Shown here one piece after another: positions 11,084 to 22,440 of a DNA stretch of 64,000 nt. Below the pieces are notes generated by a model that was not told the DNA's origin, did not search any database, and worked only from the letters and a program-made list of their open reading frames with translations. How positions within the stretch are numbered: position 1 is the first letter of the stretch; each line of letters begins with the position of its first letter. The stretch is from Prorocentrum cordatum (Eukaryota > Sar > Dinophyceae > Prorocentrales > Prorocentraceae), in contig CAUYUJ010020259.1 in assembly GCA_963575745.1 (NCBI GenBank), forward strand, positions 1 to 64,000, written 5' to 3'. The position numbers were made by a program, and so were the translations under genes.

Positions 11084-12082
11084 ATGGCAGTTCTGACGCG
11101 GGATGTGGGAACCCCTGAAACCCGCACGGAATGCGCGATGATTGTTGTAAGGGTCCATCTTGACCACGTGTCTCGACCGAGCACCTTACATTCTTCTCAT
11201 GGCCTACATTGGACAGGTATCGTGGGATGTGCAGCAAGTGCTGTGCGCGCGCGTCTGTGGGTCTCGATTGGATTCATCCTCGCCATCATGTCTGGCTGCC
11301 TGATGATGCGCTGGAACCTCTGTTCAATATTTGGAGTGTTATGCTTCGTCTTGGACGGTTTCCCTAGATTCGCGCGGCTTGTCATTGGCCTGCCACCGAG
11401 GCTGGATGTCGGTGAACGCACGGTGGGTTTGTTTATTACATGAGTCAGTACGCTCGCGCGACATTACAGACACACGTACTCGATGCAATGGGCTCGACTG
11501 TACACTCGTCCATACCTTCGCGGTGTGCGCAATCATACCTGCCAGCAGTGTGTATGGCGCACGGGAGTCTTGGCGGAGTATGCTGCGTCGCGTGGTCTAT
11601 CTGAATTTGTTTTTCTCTTGAACATTCAGAAGGCATCTCAGCAGGTTCGCCACCGCCTCTTGATCCAGAAAGCGGGCGAAGTTGCTCTCAAACCTGCGCT
11701 GCTGAGGGTGCTTCGTGGACTGTGTCCATATCCAGGGGTCGTCGCATGCCGCTGTGTCGTCGGCGAATGGATTCCAGCAGCAGTTCGGATTCGTGCGGGA
11801 TGCTCGTTTAAAGATCCTTAGCTCGATGCAGTTCTTCGTGTCTGCCCATTCCTGCATCTTGGGCTCGTGGTTGATGGTGTTCAGGCTCTTTGAAGTGGCA
11901 CTGATGCTCAGGTCATGAATCTGGGTCCTAACTCTTCCCGCATGATCATGGGTGGGGTCGCTTACTTTGCAGCCCCCCCCCGTCGGTTGAGGGATAAGTT
12001 GGCGCCGCTTGCGTCGGACGCCCCTCTGGCGAGGATTGCCATTGAAACCCTTCGGCTAGCAGCTGCCGTTCGTTTCTCCTGA
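11084..12082 (+). pseudogene. Non-LTR reverse transcriptase, dead copy 1
   Basis: One frame carries the order of reverse-transcriptase motifs despite stops at 11441-11443 (TGA), 11819-11821 (TAG) and 11891-11893 (TGA). First comes a template-entry motif, LPPRLDVGERTVGL, resembling LPKPDGGERPIGL. A motif-A-like block, FLLNIQKASQQVRHRLL, lies at about 11612-11662, with asparagine in place of the first catalytic aspartate. A motif-B-like block, IRAGCSF, lies at 11789-11809. A motif-C-like block, LVVDGV, lies at 11864-11881, where the second aspartate of the expected DD is glycine. The enzyme would copy RNA to DNA for a LINE-type element; this copy cannot be active. The endonuclease part was not found. 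The family call rests on motif order and spacing. Confidence 0.55.
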
Positions 12083-12600
12083 AGGGTCACCGGCGTTGGT
12101 TACCAGGTGCGTCGAGGCAATCAAGTACGGCGTGGCTCCAACGAGCATATCAGAACTGCTACGTGTAAGGCTAGACGTCTAGTCAAGTGAACGCAGTCAG
12201 GTGCTCGTGCGCAGAGTGCTGTAAACACAAAACGGGGGGCACGCAGTCACCATTGGACTGGACGTGGTTGGTCTCGGTATTTGCCAGATTATGCTGACCC
12301 GCGAAGTATATCATGTGGGGATTGGAACAGGCGCGCGTCGGTCTGTTGCAATGGGTCTCGCCATATCAAGAGTATTTGGCCCAGCCCTCGGTGCGCATTC
12401 TGAGGTCAGTAGACTCTGGACTGTCTCTAGCTGGGTGTCTCTACTTCATGGGGGTAGTAGTGATAGTGTTCTTCTTACGGCAGCGTCTTGCTCGGTTGCA
12501 TCACTGATCCCGTGAACTTCGTTGCAAGACCTTGGTCCACTATTCGTCGCGACTTTGCCACGTAGTGGTTAGTCTCTAGTATCCTCCACAGAATGGAAGA
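12083..12600. other. 3' flank of the dead reverse transcriptase
   Basis: A further open stretch at 12240-12515 (GLDVVGLGICQIMLTREVYH and on) may be the thumb region in another frame. No confirmed motif. Confidence 0.3.
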
Positions 12601-12628
12601 CATCCCAGGGATTCGTTGTGGATCTCTC

Positions 12629-12691
12629 TCTCTCTCTCTCTCGTTCTCTCTCTCTCTCGTTCTCTCTCTCTCTTTTTTTTTTTTTTTTTTT

Positions 12692-12728
<37 letters not shown>
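12629..12728 (+). repeat. (CT)n with a long T run
   Basis: Two CT-rich blocks separated by about 24 consecutive T residues at 12674-12697. It is followed by purine-rich GGA-type sequence to about 12930. Confidence 0.9.
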
Positions 12729-13154
12729 GCGCTCACTGCCTTCCCCCCTTCCTCTCCCTTCCTCTCCTTTTCACTGTCTGGGGGGTGGGGGAGGATGCGC
12801 GGGGAGGAGGGGCTGGAGGAGAAGAACGAAGGTGAAGAGAAGGAGTTGGATGAGGATGCGGGAGGGGGAATCAGCGGGAGGGGATAGCACGAGGAGGAGA
12901 AGGAGGAGGAAGAGTAGGAGGAGGTGGATGAGACAGTGGACATAAGGACGCACTCCTTGCCCTCCTGGCAGCCATGACGCTCAGCAGCAGGTTCGGCACA
13001 GCGGCAAGCCTGTGGCAGATCCAGGCGAGCTACCACAAGGCAAAGGAGGGCGAGAGCCGCATGGACTTCGATGGCTTCAGAGTGCTGGCCCCCTGCTCGG
13101 TGGAGGGCCGCTTGCTGGAGGAGCTCTGGGCAGGCCGCCACCTCAGCGCCCTGA

Positions 13155-14922
13155 AAGCCGCGGCCCCGCCGATGCGAGAATCGGGTGGTGACTGACTGCC
13201 TGGCTGCCGGCCTCCTGGACCAGGAGTGCAGTGCCATCTTCAAGGCGCAGGGGCGCCCGCTGGCGAACGTGTTCGCGGACGAGGCCGAGGCGTTCGACTC
13301 GCAGGGCCGCAGGGAACCCCTCATCGGAGTGGCCGAGCGGGCCGACCTGCGGGGCGGGGCGTGGCTCCGATTGGAGGCCATGGCGACCAAAACAGCGGTC
13401 GCAGTGGTGGCAGGGGGGCTTTCGATCAGCCACCTTCCGGCCACGCGTCGGCATGCCGGAGGGGCGTGTCCTCACCCGCCCATGTACTGTGTCGGCACGG
13501 CCGCTAAGCTGGAGTCAATAGAAGCACATGCCGGCCCTGGGGTCGGGCTGGACCCCCACCCCGACGCACTCCGTGCCTACCTGGCGGGAACTGACGGAAT
13601 GGACGCCCCAGTCCTTGACCTGGCTGAGGTGGCGCAGTGGCAGGTGCTCAGAGACGGCGGAGCCAGTTGGGACATCATCATGGGAGGGGCCTCGACGGAC
13701 GCGGTCAGGGCCGCCCTGCTGGACAGCACGGCCACAATTCGAGTTGGCCTACGCGCGTTCGTGGATGACATGCGCACGAAGGCCTCGTCCCGAGGGCAGT
13801 GCGGCGTCATTGCCGAGGCATTGGAGGCCGCCTCCCGCCGACACCGCGGGCGGCTGCGGTATGGGCCCACCAAGACGGCCGCCCTCGCTCAGGGAGTGCG
13901 GGACACCCGCCCGTGCGGGGACATCCCCTTCGTCAATGCCTACCGCTGCCTGGGGATCACGAGGGACGCAGGCGTTCCAGGGCGCGCCCACCTGCTCGCC
14001 TGCGCGGAGGCGGCGGACCAGCTGGGCAGCAGGCACCTTGCGGCCATGAGCGCGGCGGGCTTCCCCATCGCCGTCCGGGTGGCTGCGCTGCTGGCGTGCA
14101 CCGCGCCTTCGGCGCTGGCCGGAGTGGAGCTGTGCGCACACCTGGGGGAGTTCGCCCGGACCCTCAACCACGTCCAGGACAAGTGGGGCAAACGGTTCCT
14201 GGGCATCACAGGGCCCGTCCCTCGGGCCATCCTCCTGCAACAGCTGGGCTGGAGGCGGCTCTCCGCTGTATACACAGAGAGGGCTATAATGCTATGGGCC
14301 CGGGTGGTTGCAGACCGCAGGTACTCGTGCGCCGCGACGGTCATGGAGGTGGCGGCGCATACCCCTGGGACGTGGACCGCCGCCATGGAAGCGATGACCC
14401 AGGAGTTGGGGATTTGGCGGCCGCGCGCAGCAGCACCGGCCCCGCGCACGGCCCAGCGGAAGCGGTGGGCCCTCCTCCAGCGGGCCCATGCCCGACGCGC
14501 GATCACCGCCAGCGAGCAGAGATGGTGGCAGGACCAGCGGGCCAGCCTGGAGCGCACCACCCACTGGCGGTGGGGGCTCCCAGACTTCCTTGCTGCAGGC
14601 TGCCCTCCCGCTGACGTCCGCGCCTGGGCCCGGCTGGCGATCCAGGGGGCGCTCCAGGCAGACAGCGCGGGCCAGATCCCAGCGTGCCGCCTGTGCGGCG
14701 CCAGCCAGGGGTCGACCGCGCACCTGCCTGGGCGCGGCGGCCTGGCGCAGAGCGGCAGCTGCCAGAGGGGCGCCAACGTCGCCGGCCGCGCTGGCCAGCT
14801 GGCTCCCCGGCGGGGCGGACCCGGCGGCGGCGGCGGAGGCTGCGCGTGAGGCGCGGGAGCTGGGCGCCGTCGTGGAGGACGCTGGCCCACCTGAGCAGCG
14901 GGGCCGGCCCTGGCAGCCGTGA
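13155..14922 (+). pseudogene. Non-LTR reverse transcriptase C-terminal part, copy 2
   Basis: A long open frame (13155-14849) without its N-terminal palm. Seen: the catalytic motif C as FVDDM at 13758-13772, then a conserved KTAALAQG block, then NAYRCLGI at 13935-13958, which is the usual motif after the palm. A thumb-like helical region follows. The end carries a zinc-finger-like CRLCGAS with a histidine 9 residues after the second cysteine (14685-14723). A frameshift near 14720-14790 moves the sensible reading into another frame, ending with TGA at 14920-14922. Motifs 1, 2 and B were not recognised upstream, where the frame reads unlike a reverse transcriptase, so the copy is 5'-truncated or joined to something else. 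It differs from copy 1 in sequence and in state of decay. The downstream border meets a (GGA)n run of HOR1 at 15365, so it may have inserted into that repeat. No start codon is proposed. Confidence 0.7.
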
Positions 14923-15364
14923 CCGCGCAGGGAGGCCTGGGCGCAGGCGCGTGCGACGTGGCCGTGGAGCTGCCCCAGCAGGCCACCCGGGGCGCCTCGG
15001 CCACCTCGGCCGCCGCCGGCGCCCCCCCCGCCCGCCCGGCAGGGCTGCGCGATGTTCCATCAGAGCACAACACGAGGCCGGATCCCGCGGCGTCGCCTTG
15101 GCGGGCCGCCGTCCACGGCAGCCAAGGTTGCCCCGACGGCGTCTCCCCAAGGGCCGTCGTGGGTGACCGCCCTCCCCGGGGCGTCCGGGCGCCAGGCCGC
15201 CCGCGAGCCGGGCAGCCCGCGCTCTGGCCCCCGGCCATGGGGAGGCTTCCGCACGCAGGCGGTGTAGTATAAACCGCAAGCGTGAGTGTAGGCCCCTGAC
15301 CGGATGGCCCGGCGGGAGGGGCGCCCGGCCCGCGGGCGTGGGAGCGCCCGAAGCGCTCGAAGGA
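14923..15364. other. GC-rich flank, no gene seen
   Basis: An alanine- and proline-rich open stretch to 15272 may be a continuation of the reverse-transcriptase tail in another frame. No motif. Confidence 0.3.
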
Positions 15365-16083
15365 AGGAAGGAGGAGGAGGAGGAGGAACAGGAGGATGAC
15401 GAAAGTAAGCCCAATAATCATCAATGATGCTGAAAATAAGCCGTCCAGCAAGTTTCTTCCTTATATGTTTCCATAAGGATTAGGCTTCATTGAAGGGAAG
15501 CGCACCGTTGGAAAACAACCGTTTGAAAATCCTGAACCGTGCCAAAGCATCGTCCCTGGGACTCTAACGACGCGTTATTCTTGCGTCCAGATGATCTGAA
15601 TCGTGCGTGATCGCCGTTCCTGGGATTTGAACCTCGCGAAACAACGCGACTGCTGTGCCGCGACAGTCCTCCGTCCTGCCAAGACACCATTTCTGGGACG
15701 CTAACTGTAAGAGTCCGTGAAACTGGTGCAGGCCCTCACGACGAACGCGTGCGGCGCTAAGGCGAGAGCCACCTTTTGAGACAGGTCCGCCCCCACTCGT
15801 GAAGCTCTGGCAGACTCTCGAGACGAGTGTGCGTGGCGCCAAGGCGAGAGCCACGTAAAACCGCTCGGTTTCCAGCCGTGAGCGTCTTGCAGCCTTCAAA
15901 ACCGAATGTGCGCGGCGCCGCGGCGAGAACCACTTTTCGATAGCCGCCCGCGCTCCGTCCGTGAAGCTGTTGCACACGTGTAGCTTCATGTTGATAGGCG
16001 GTGAAGAGGGCTCGTGTGACGCGCCCAGCCTGCCCAACCGGTACGTTTCTGGGGGCGACGCGGAGGAGTTAGAGATGGTTAAT
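15365..16083 (+). repeat. HOR1 unit 1: (GGA)n-C-B-A-D
   Basis: Short (GGA)n, module C 15385-15490, module B 15500-15715 (70-bp units), module A 15715-15975 (82-bp units, core GGCGAGAGCCACGT) and module D 15975-16083. The module order is the same as in the next three units. Confidence 0.8.
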
Positions 16084-16283
16084 TTTTCACGCTTCCCTTC
16101 CCCCCACCAGTCCATTCAAACCCGCTGCCCATGAGAGTTGACAGGGAAAAGGGGCGAATGGGACACATGTTGTGGAACAGAGCGGGCAACCAGGGTGAAC
16201 AGTGAGATCTCCGGGAACAGGGGGGTGGCCTTGGAGCGCCTCTTCGGGCCATCCGTGGGGCCCGCGTGGGGACGAGGGAAGAA

Positions 16284-17278
16284 GGGGGGAGGAGGAGGAG
16301 AGGGGATAAGAAGGAGGAGGAAGAGGAGGATGAGGAAGAGGAGGAGGAGGAGGAGGAGGAGGAGGAGGAAAAGGAGGAGGAGGGGGAAGAGGAGCAGGAG
16401 TAGGAGGAGGAGGAGGAGGAGGAGGAGGAGGAGGAGGAGGAGGAGGAGGAGGAGGAGGAGGAGGAGGAGGAGGAGGAAGAGGAGGAGGAGGAGGAAGAGG
16501 ACCAGTGTAAACTCAAGACTCATCAACGATGTTCGAATGAACCTCCCCCTCATGTTGCCGTGTTTTTAAGCACCTACAAGGATTAACTTTCACAGGGGGA
16601 CTGCCCCGTTGAAGGGCAGCCGTTGGAAAATCCAGAACCGTGCCAAAACACCAGTCCTGGGATGTCAACGCCGTTGCGCCCTCACATTTCGACATCGAAC
16701 CAGAACATAATTTCTTGCACGTCAACCATGGCAACCCTTGACATTGCTGCAAGGTCTTAGAACGAGTGTGCGCGGCGCTAGGGCGAGAGCCACGTTTTGA
16801 AAAGGAGCCGCCCTCCATCCGTGAAGCTCCTGCCAACTTTTGGGACGAATGTTCGTGGCGCTAGCGGGGAGAACCGCATTGTGAAAACCGCCCGCCTCCC
16901 CATCCGTGAAAGGCTTTAAACATTTTAACACGAATGTGCGCGGCGCTAACGCGAGAACTACATTTTGAAAACCGCCCGCCCCCCATTTCGTGAAACTGTG
17001 CATTTTTTTGCAGACGAGTGTTCGCGGCGTTAATTCGAGAACACATTTTCAAAACGGACCGCTTTCCATCCGTGAGAATCTTGCAAAGTTTAAGACGAGT
17101 GTGCGCGGCGCCGCGGCGCGAGAAACATTTTTACAACCACCTGCCCTCCATCCGTGAAGCTGTTGCAAGTTTTAACCTCCAAGCTCGCAATTTGTGAGGA
17201 AGTCTCGTGTCAAACGCCCGGCCCGCCCTTTCGACCAGCTTCGGGGTGCGACAGGGATGGGCTACTTATAAGGAAGAT
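16284..17278 (+). repeat. HOR1 unit 2
   Basis: A (GGA)n run of about 215 bp at 16284-16500, C 16500-16610, B 16610-16740, A 16740-17160 (five copies) and D 17160-17278 with TACTTATAAGG at its end. Between units 1 and 2 (16084-16283) is about 200 bp not shared with the other units. Confidence 0.8.
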
Positions 17279-17281
17279 AGA

Positions 17282-19265
17282 CGGAGGAGGAAGACGACGA
17301 CGACCACGACGACGAGGAAGAGGAGGGACAGGAACAGGAATACGACAAGTACATGCCCAAGAACCGTTAACTATATTGCAATACGCGCTCCCCCAACGTT
17401 CCGTGTTCATCGGCCTCTACAAGGGTTCCTTTGCATTGAGGTAGTGCGGAATCGGACGACAACCGTGTGAACATCCAGAATGGCGCCAGAAAACCACTCC
17501 TTGGATTTCAGCGCGGCAGATCACCGTTACTGTTGCGTCTTGCCAATCTTGGATCGCCCCAGAACGCCATTCCTGGGACTTCCACACCGCGAATCAACGT
17601 CACTGTTGCGTCCTGACATTCTGGCATCGTGCCAAATCATGACTTCTGGGACGTCAGCCATGATAAGCCTTGGAAGTGCTACAATGTGCGAATTTGCGTG
17701 GTGCTAGTGCCAGAACCACGTTTTGAACAGGAGCCGCCCTCCATCCGTGAAGCTCTTGCAGGCTTTTAAGACGAATGTGCGCGGTGCTAGGCGAGAGCCA
17801 CATTTTTAAAGCGGACCGCCCTCCATCCTTGAAGTTCTTGCAATTTTGCCCAACACTCCTGCGTTGGGTTTTCGTTTTGAATCGAGCACTGTTGACCCCA
17901 CCTCCTTTCCTCTCCTCTCCTTCTTCTCCTCCTGCCTCCTCCTGCCTCCTCCCTCCCTGCCTGTTTCTGCGATGCTCCCTTGGTGGCTGAGAACTGTGCA
18001 ACTATCGCCACATTCATAGGCTTCGGGGAGGCACGGCGGAGTAGCGGAGTACCCGACACCTCGCAGCTCCTTGGGTGACTGTGAACTGCGCAACGGCAAC
18101 CACCACCTTCGTGGGCAGCTGGGAGGCACGGCGAAGTAGGGGATCAGCCGATACTTCGTAATTTTCTAGGTGGCAGCGAACTGCGCAACCGTCGCTACTT
18201 TCGTGGCTCATGGGAGGCACGACAGAATAGGGGAGTAGACGATACCTCGCGGCTCCCTGGGGGTCTACGAACCGGTCAATTGCTGCCACTTTTGTGGGCT
18301 TCTGGGAGGCACAGGAGTACGGGAGTACCCGAGACCTCGCAGTTCCCTGGGTAGATGAGAACTGCGCAACTGTCGTCATTTTCGTGGGCTCCTGTGAGGC
18401 ACGGCGGAGCAGGGGAGTGCGCGGACCCAGACGAGGCTTCGCAGCTCTTTGGGGGGCTGCGAACTGCGCAACTGTCGCCATCTTCGTGGGCTCCTCGGAG
18501 TCGCGGCGGAGTAGGGGAGTACGCGCACCCAGCCGAGACCTCGCATTTCCCGAGGGGATGCGACCTGCGCAACTGTCGCACTCTCGTATGCTCCTGGGAG
18601 GCTCAGCGGAGTTGGGGAGTACGCAGCACCAGCCAAGACCTCGTATCTCCTAGGGGGGCTGCGAACCGCGCAACTGTCGCCATCTTCGTGGGCTCCTGGG
18701 AGGCACGTCGGAGTAGGGGAGTATGCGCACCCAGCAGAGACCTTGTGGCTCCCTGGGAGGCTCAGCGAACTGCGCAACTGCTGTCACTTTCGTGGGCTCC
18801 TGAGAGGCACGGCGGAGATGAGGGCAGAGCTGATCGTGCATATATGGCGTGTTCTTGTGAATGGAGCGTTCATGCAAATATTCGCCTCGCGTGCACAAGA
18901 TGATTCACGTCTCGGGTAAGTTAAGACGAGTGTGCGCGGCGCCAAGGCGACAGCCGCATGTTGAACACCGCCCGCCCTCAAGCCGTGAAGCTCTTGCATT
19001 CATTGAGACGTCTGCGCGCGGCGCAAAGGCGAGAGCCACATTTTGAAAGCGACCCGCCCTTGATCCGTGAAGCATTTTCTAAGACGAATGAGCGCTGCGC
19101 TCAGGCGAGAACAACATTTTGAAAGCCACCCGCCCTCCATCCTTGAAGCTGTTGTAAAGTGGAAGCTTCAGGATGGTAAGGGGTGAGGAAGTCTCAGGCG
19201 AAACGCTCGGCCCGCCCTTTCGACCAGCCACAAGGTGCGACTGAGAGGTGTTATTTATAAGGAAG
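17282..19265 (+). repeat. HOR1 unit 3, interrupted by satellite S2
   Basis: Microsatellite 17282-17340, C 17345-17450, B 17460-17665, A 17690-17850, then the satellite block, then A again 18915-19150 and D 19150-19265 with TTATTTATAAGG. The satellite splits the A array. Confidence 0.8.
17855..18835 (+). repeat. Satellite S2, 92-105-bp tandem array related to S1
   Basis: About nine units. The core GCGAACTGCGCAACTGTCGC aligns with GCGATCTGCGACATTGTCGC of S1, and later blocks (GCGGAGT, GACCTCGC, CCCTGGGGGG) keep the same order. The leader TTTTCGTTTTGAATCGAGCA matches the S1 leader ATTCGTTTTGAACAGAGC. Confidence 0.8.
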
Positions 19266-19287
19266 AGGGATTGGGGGCAAGGACGAG

Positions 19288-20190
19288 GACGAAGAGGAGG
19301 AGGAGGAGGAGGAGGAGGAGGAGGAGGAGGAGGAGGAGGAGAAGCAGGATGACCAGTTTAAGCCCAAGAATCATAAACGATGTTGGAATCAGCCCTCCCT
19401 CCGAGCTCCCTCTTCATGGGCCCTCCCTCCGAGCTCCCTCTTCATGGTTCATTTCCACTCAGGGATGTGCCCCGTTGGGAGACAACCGTTGGAAGATCCT
19501 GGAGCGTACCAAAACACCGTTCTTGGAACTTCAGCGCCCCGGGTGAACTTGACTTGTGCGTCTTGATGATCCCGCGTCGTGCCAGCACGCCATTCCTGGG
19601 ATTTCAACACAGCGAAGCAACATGATTGTAAGGCCCTGACAATCCTGAACCGATCCGGAACACCATGTCTGGTATACGTTGGCTAATCATAGGAACCCGT
19701 GAACATCCTGCAGCTTCTCATGGTGAATATGCGCGGCGTTAAAGCGGGAACCGCATCTTGAAAACGATCCGCCCGCAGTCCGTGAATCCCTTGCACATTT
19801 TTGCGTCGAGTGTGTGCGGCGCTCGAGCAGGAACCACGTTTTGAAAACGATCCGCCCTCAATCCGTGAAGCTCTTGCACATTTTTAAGACGAGTGTGCGC
19901 GGCGCCAAGGGCAGAACAACATTTGAAGAGGACCCGCCCTCCATCGGCTAAGCTCTTGCAAATTTTAAGAAGGGGTGTGCGCGGCGCTCAGGCGAGCACC
20001 ACAATTTGGAAACCGCCCGCCCTCAATCCGTGAAGCTTTTGCAAGGATAATGACAAGTGTACATACCGCTAATGGCAAATCTCATGACAAGTGTACATAG
20101 CGCTAAGGCGTATTCAATCAGGCGAAACGCCGGGCCCGCCGTTCCGATTGGCCTCGGGGTGCGACATGGAGGAGTTATTCATAAGGAAGA
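19288..20190 (+). repeat. HOR1 unit 4
   Basis: (GGA)n 19288-19345, C 19345-19490 (with a 20-bp duplication around CCCTCCGAGCTCCCTCTTCA), B 19490-19700, A 19700-20085 and D 20100-20190. Confidence 0.8.
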
Positions 20191-20214
20191 AAAATTAAGA
20201 AGAGCGAGGACGAG

Positions 20215-20830
20215 GACAGAGCCCTCAAAATCGGCTCTTGGAGCCCTCTTGGGGCTCTTGGGGATCTTGGGGTCCTCTTGGGGCTCTTTTTGGGGGGTCT
20301 TGGGGCCCTCCTGGGGCCCTCTTGGGGACCTCGTGGAGCCCTCTTGGGGATCCCATGGGGGCCCTGGAAAGCCTCTTGGGGCCATCTTGGGGACCATCGA
20401 TCAACAGGGGGGGGATCCCCGACTTGCCTCGCCCCCCTGGAGCCATCAACATGCCTCTTGGGGCCCTCTTGGGGCGCTCTTGGGCCGCTCTTGGGCGCTC
20501 TTGGGGCCGTCTGCGGGGCCTCTAGGGCCCCTCTAGGGCCTCTTTTGGGCCATCATGGTGCCATCTGGAGGCCTCAAAAGCGCATCGGAAGCGAAAATGC
20601 GAGAAGTAACGAATCATTGATGTTCCTTAATTTTTTGACGGATGTTTACCTCTTGGAGGGGTCCTGAATGGGCTCCGAGAGCACTTGGAACCGTCTTGTG
20701 GCCCTCGTCGGGCCTCTTGGAGGTGTGTCGGAAGCTATCCTGAACCACCGTCGGCTATATTGAGCCATCCTGGAGGCCATCTTGGAGCATTGGGCGCCCT
20801 CTTGGAGCCATCTTTGGACTATTTTGAACG
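20215..20830 (+). repeat. Cryptic CTTGGGGCCC repeat
   Basis: Period of about 12 bp, consensus near TCTTGGGGCCCT, drifting to TCTTGGAGCCAT towards 20800. Proline-glycine-rich frames over it are artefacts. Confidence 0.8.
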
Positions 20831-20999
20831 CTTTACCCGATCTCGACCCCTCCCGAAAAAACATCATGGAGGGGGGATGTACACCTCCCGGAAGGGAATA
20901 CATTTTTCTGGAAGAGGACAGAAAGGTATCGTTGGACCACTTTAGCACAACGGGCTGGTGGGACGGTCATGAGGGCGAGGAGGGACGAGATCGTCTTCC

Positions 21000-21540
21000 T
21001 CCTCCCTCCTTCTCATTCTCCCTTTCCTTTCTTTTCCATTTCCCTCCTCCTTCTTCCTCCTCCTCCCTCCTCCTCCTCCTCCTCCTCCTTCTCCTCCTCC
21101 TCCTTCTCCCTTTCCTTTTCCCTCCTCCTCCTCCTTCTCCTTCTCCTTCTCCCTTTCACTCCTCCTCCTTCTCCCCCTCCTCCTCCTCCTCCTCCTCCTC
21201 CTCCTCCTCCTCCTCCTCCTCCTCCTCCTCCTCCTCTTCCTCCTCTTCCTCCTCCTCTTTCTCCCTTTCCCTCCTTCCTCCTCCTGCCCTCCCCAACCTC
21301 TTCCGTCATGCCTCCTGCCGCCTCTCTCCTCTCCCCTCCCTCCCCCCGCGGTCTCCAGCCCCCCTCTTCTCCCCCCTCCTGTCTTCTCCCGCCTTCCTCT
21401 CTCCTCCGCCATCCTGCCTTCTCTCGCCACCCGCCTCCTCTGCCCTCACTTCTGCCGCCTCCCTCCCTCTCTCCTCCCTCCTTCCTCCTCCTTCCCCTCC
21501 CTCCTCCACCTCTTCCCGCTCCCACCCTCGGCACCGTACC
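21000..21540 (+). repeat. (TCC)n and pyrimidine-rich tract
   Basis: A pure (CTC)n core at about 21178-21236, grading into imperfect CCTCC to 21540. Confidence 0.9.
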
Positions 21541-21546
21541 GCCAAG

Positions 21547-21644
21547 GTGTGGAAGCTCATGACCTCGGAGCTGTCCCGGATGCCCCTGGACGAGCTGGGA
21601 GCTGGCCTCAGCGCGGCCGGCCACCTGGAGATGGAACCGCCCAG
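21547..21644 (+). CDS. Possible exon, unknown product
   Basis: After the pyrimidine tract and a CCAAG border, one frame reads VWKLMTSELSRMPLDELGAG and on for 32 codons to CCCAG|GGTCAG. Helical, acidic and leucine-rich composition makes it exon-like. A second exon-like stretch lies 0.4 kb downstream. No family was recognised. Confidence 0.3.
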
Positions 21645-21951
21645 GGTCAGCCGAGGTTCGGACGGTGCCGGCTATGCTCTGACGCTGGTCCCGGCCATGC
21701 GCATCCTGGGCCCACGATCGGTATACCAAGGGATCTCGTTTCGCGTGGCGCGGCCAGCCTGGGCAAGAGCGGGATACATCAGGGCGCATGTGTTTCGGAG
21801 GTCTTCTGGAGGTTTTCGGGGCCCGGGGCGCTTGTGGCCAGCTGTTTGTCCAGCACTCGGCGCTTCTATGGCCGAGTAGGCCAGGCTTCCGCATGTGCGT
21901 CCAGCAAGTGGGCTCCATACGTTCCATGTGTTCCACATGTGTATCCAGCAG

Positions 21952-22003
21952 TGTGTGTGTGTGTGTGTGCGTGTGTGCGTGTCCGTGTGTGTGTGTGTGT
22001 GTC
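21952..22003 (+). repeat. (GT)n microsatellite
   Basis: GT dinucleotide run with GC interruptions. Confidence 0.9.
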
Positions 22004-22027
22004 TGACACACCGATCCAGGGCACGGG

Positions 22028-22216
22028 ATGGGCCTGGCAAGGGCCAGCGCCAGCGCAGTGGCCGGCTTCGCACCGCGACGAGGGGGCCTCGCGGACACGC
22101 GTGGCGGCCTCGACGGCCGCCGCTCCTCCGCGGAGGCCTCGCCGATGGTGCCCTTCCAGGGCAGGCCGCACCGGCTGGTGGATGACGGGCCCGCCCCTGC
22201 CGCCGCGGCCGAGTAG
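22028..22216 (+). CDS. Possible terminal exon
   Basis: An open stretch reading SPMVPFQGRPHRLVDDGPAP near its end and stopping at TAG 22214-22216. The likely acceptor is an AG near 22060. It could be the last exon of the gene suggested at 21547-21644. No domain is recognised and the upstream border is uncertain. Confidence 0.22.
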   Translation: MGLARASASAVAGFAPRRGGLADTRGGLDGRRSSAEASPMVPFQGRPHRLVDDGPAPAAAAE

Positions 22217-22261
22217 GGCCTCTGCCGCTGCGCCGAGCATCGCCGCGCGGCGCCGACGGCG

Positions 22262-22440
22262 ACACCGTGCCGTCGGGGCGCTGGCGCTGTGCAGAGCGGC
22301 CGAGGCGATGCGCGGCGCTGCGCGGCGCTGGGCAGTCGCTGTGCGGCGCTGCACGGTGGTGCGCGGCGCTGCGTAGCCGGCGGCGCCAGCGGTGCCGGCA
22401 GTGCCGGCGGCCGCGGCCGCCGGGGCCGCCAGCCTGAGCT
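22262..22440 (+). repeat. GCGGCGCTG minisatellite
   Basis: Imperfect 9-12-bp repeats of GCGGCGCTG, then GCCGGCGG-type sequence. Confidence 0.7.

Noticed and set aside
16079-16569. Poly-Ser, poly-Leu and poly-Arg frames
   Set aside because: Direct translations of (GGA)n; the same holds for (GAG)n, (TCG)n, (GTT)n and (CT)n runs elsewhere.
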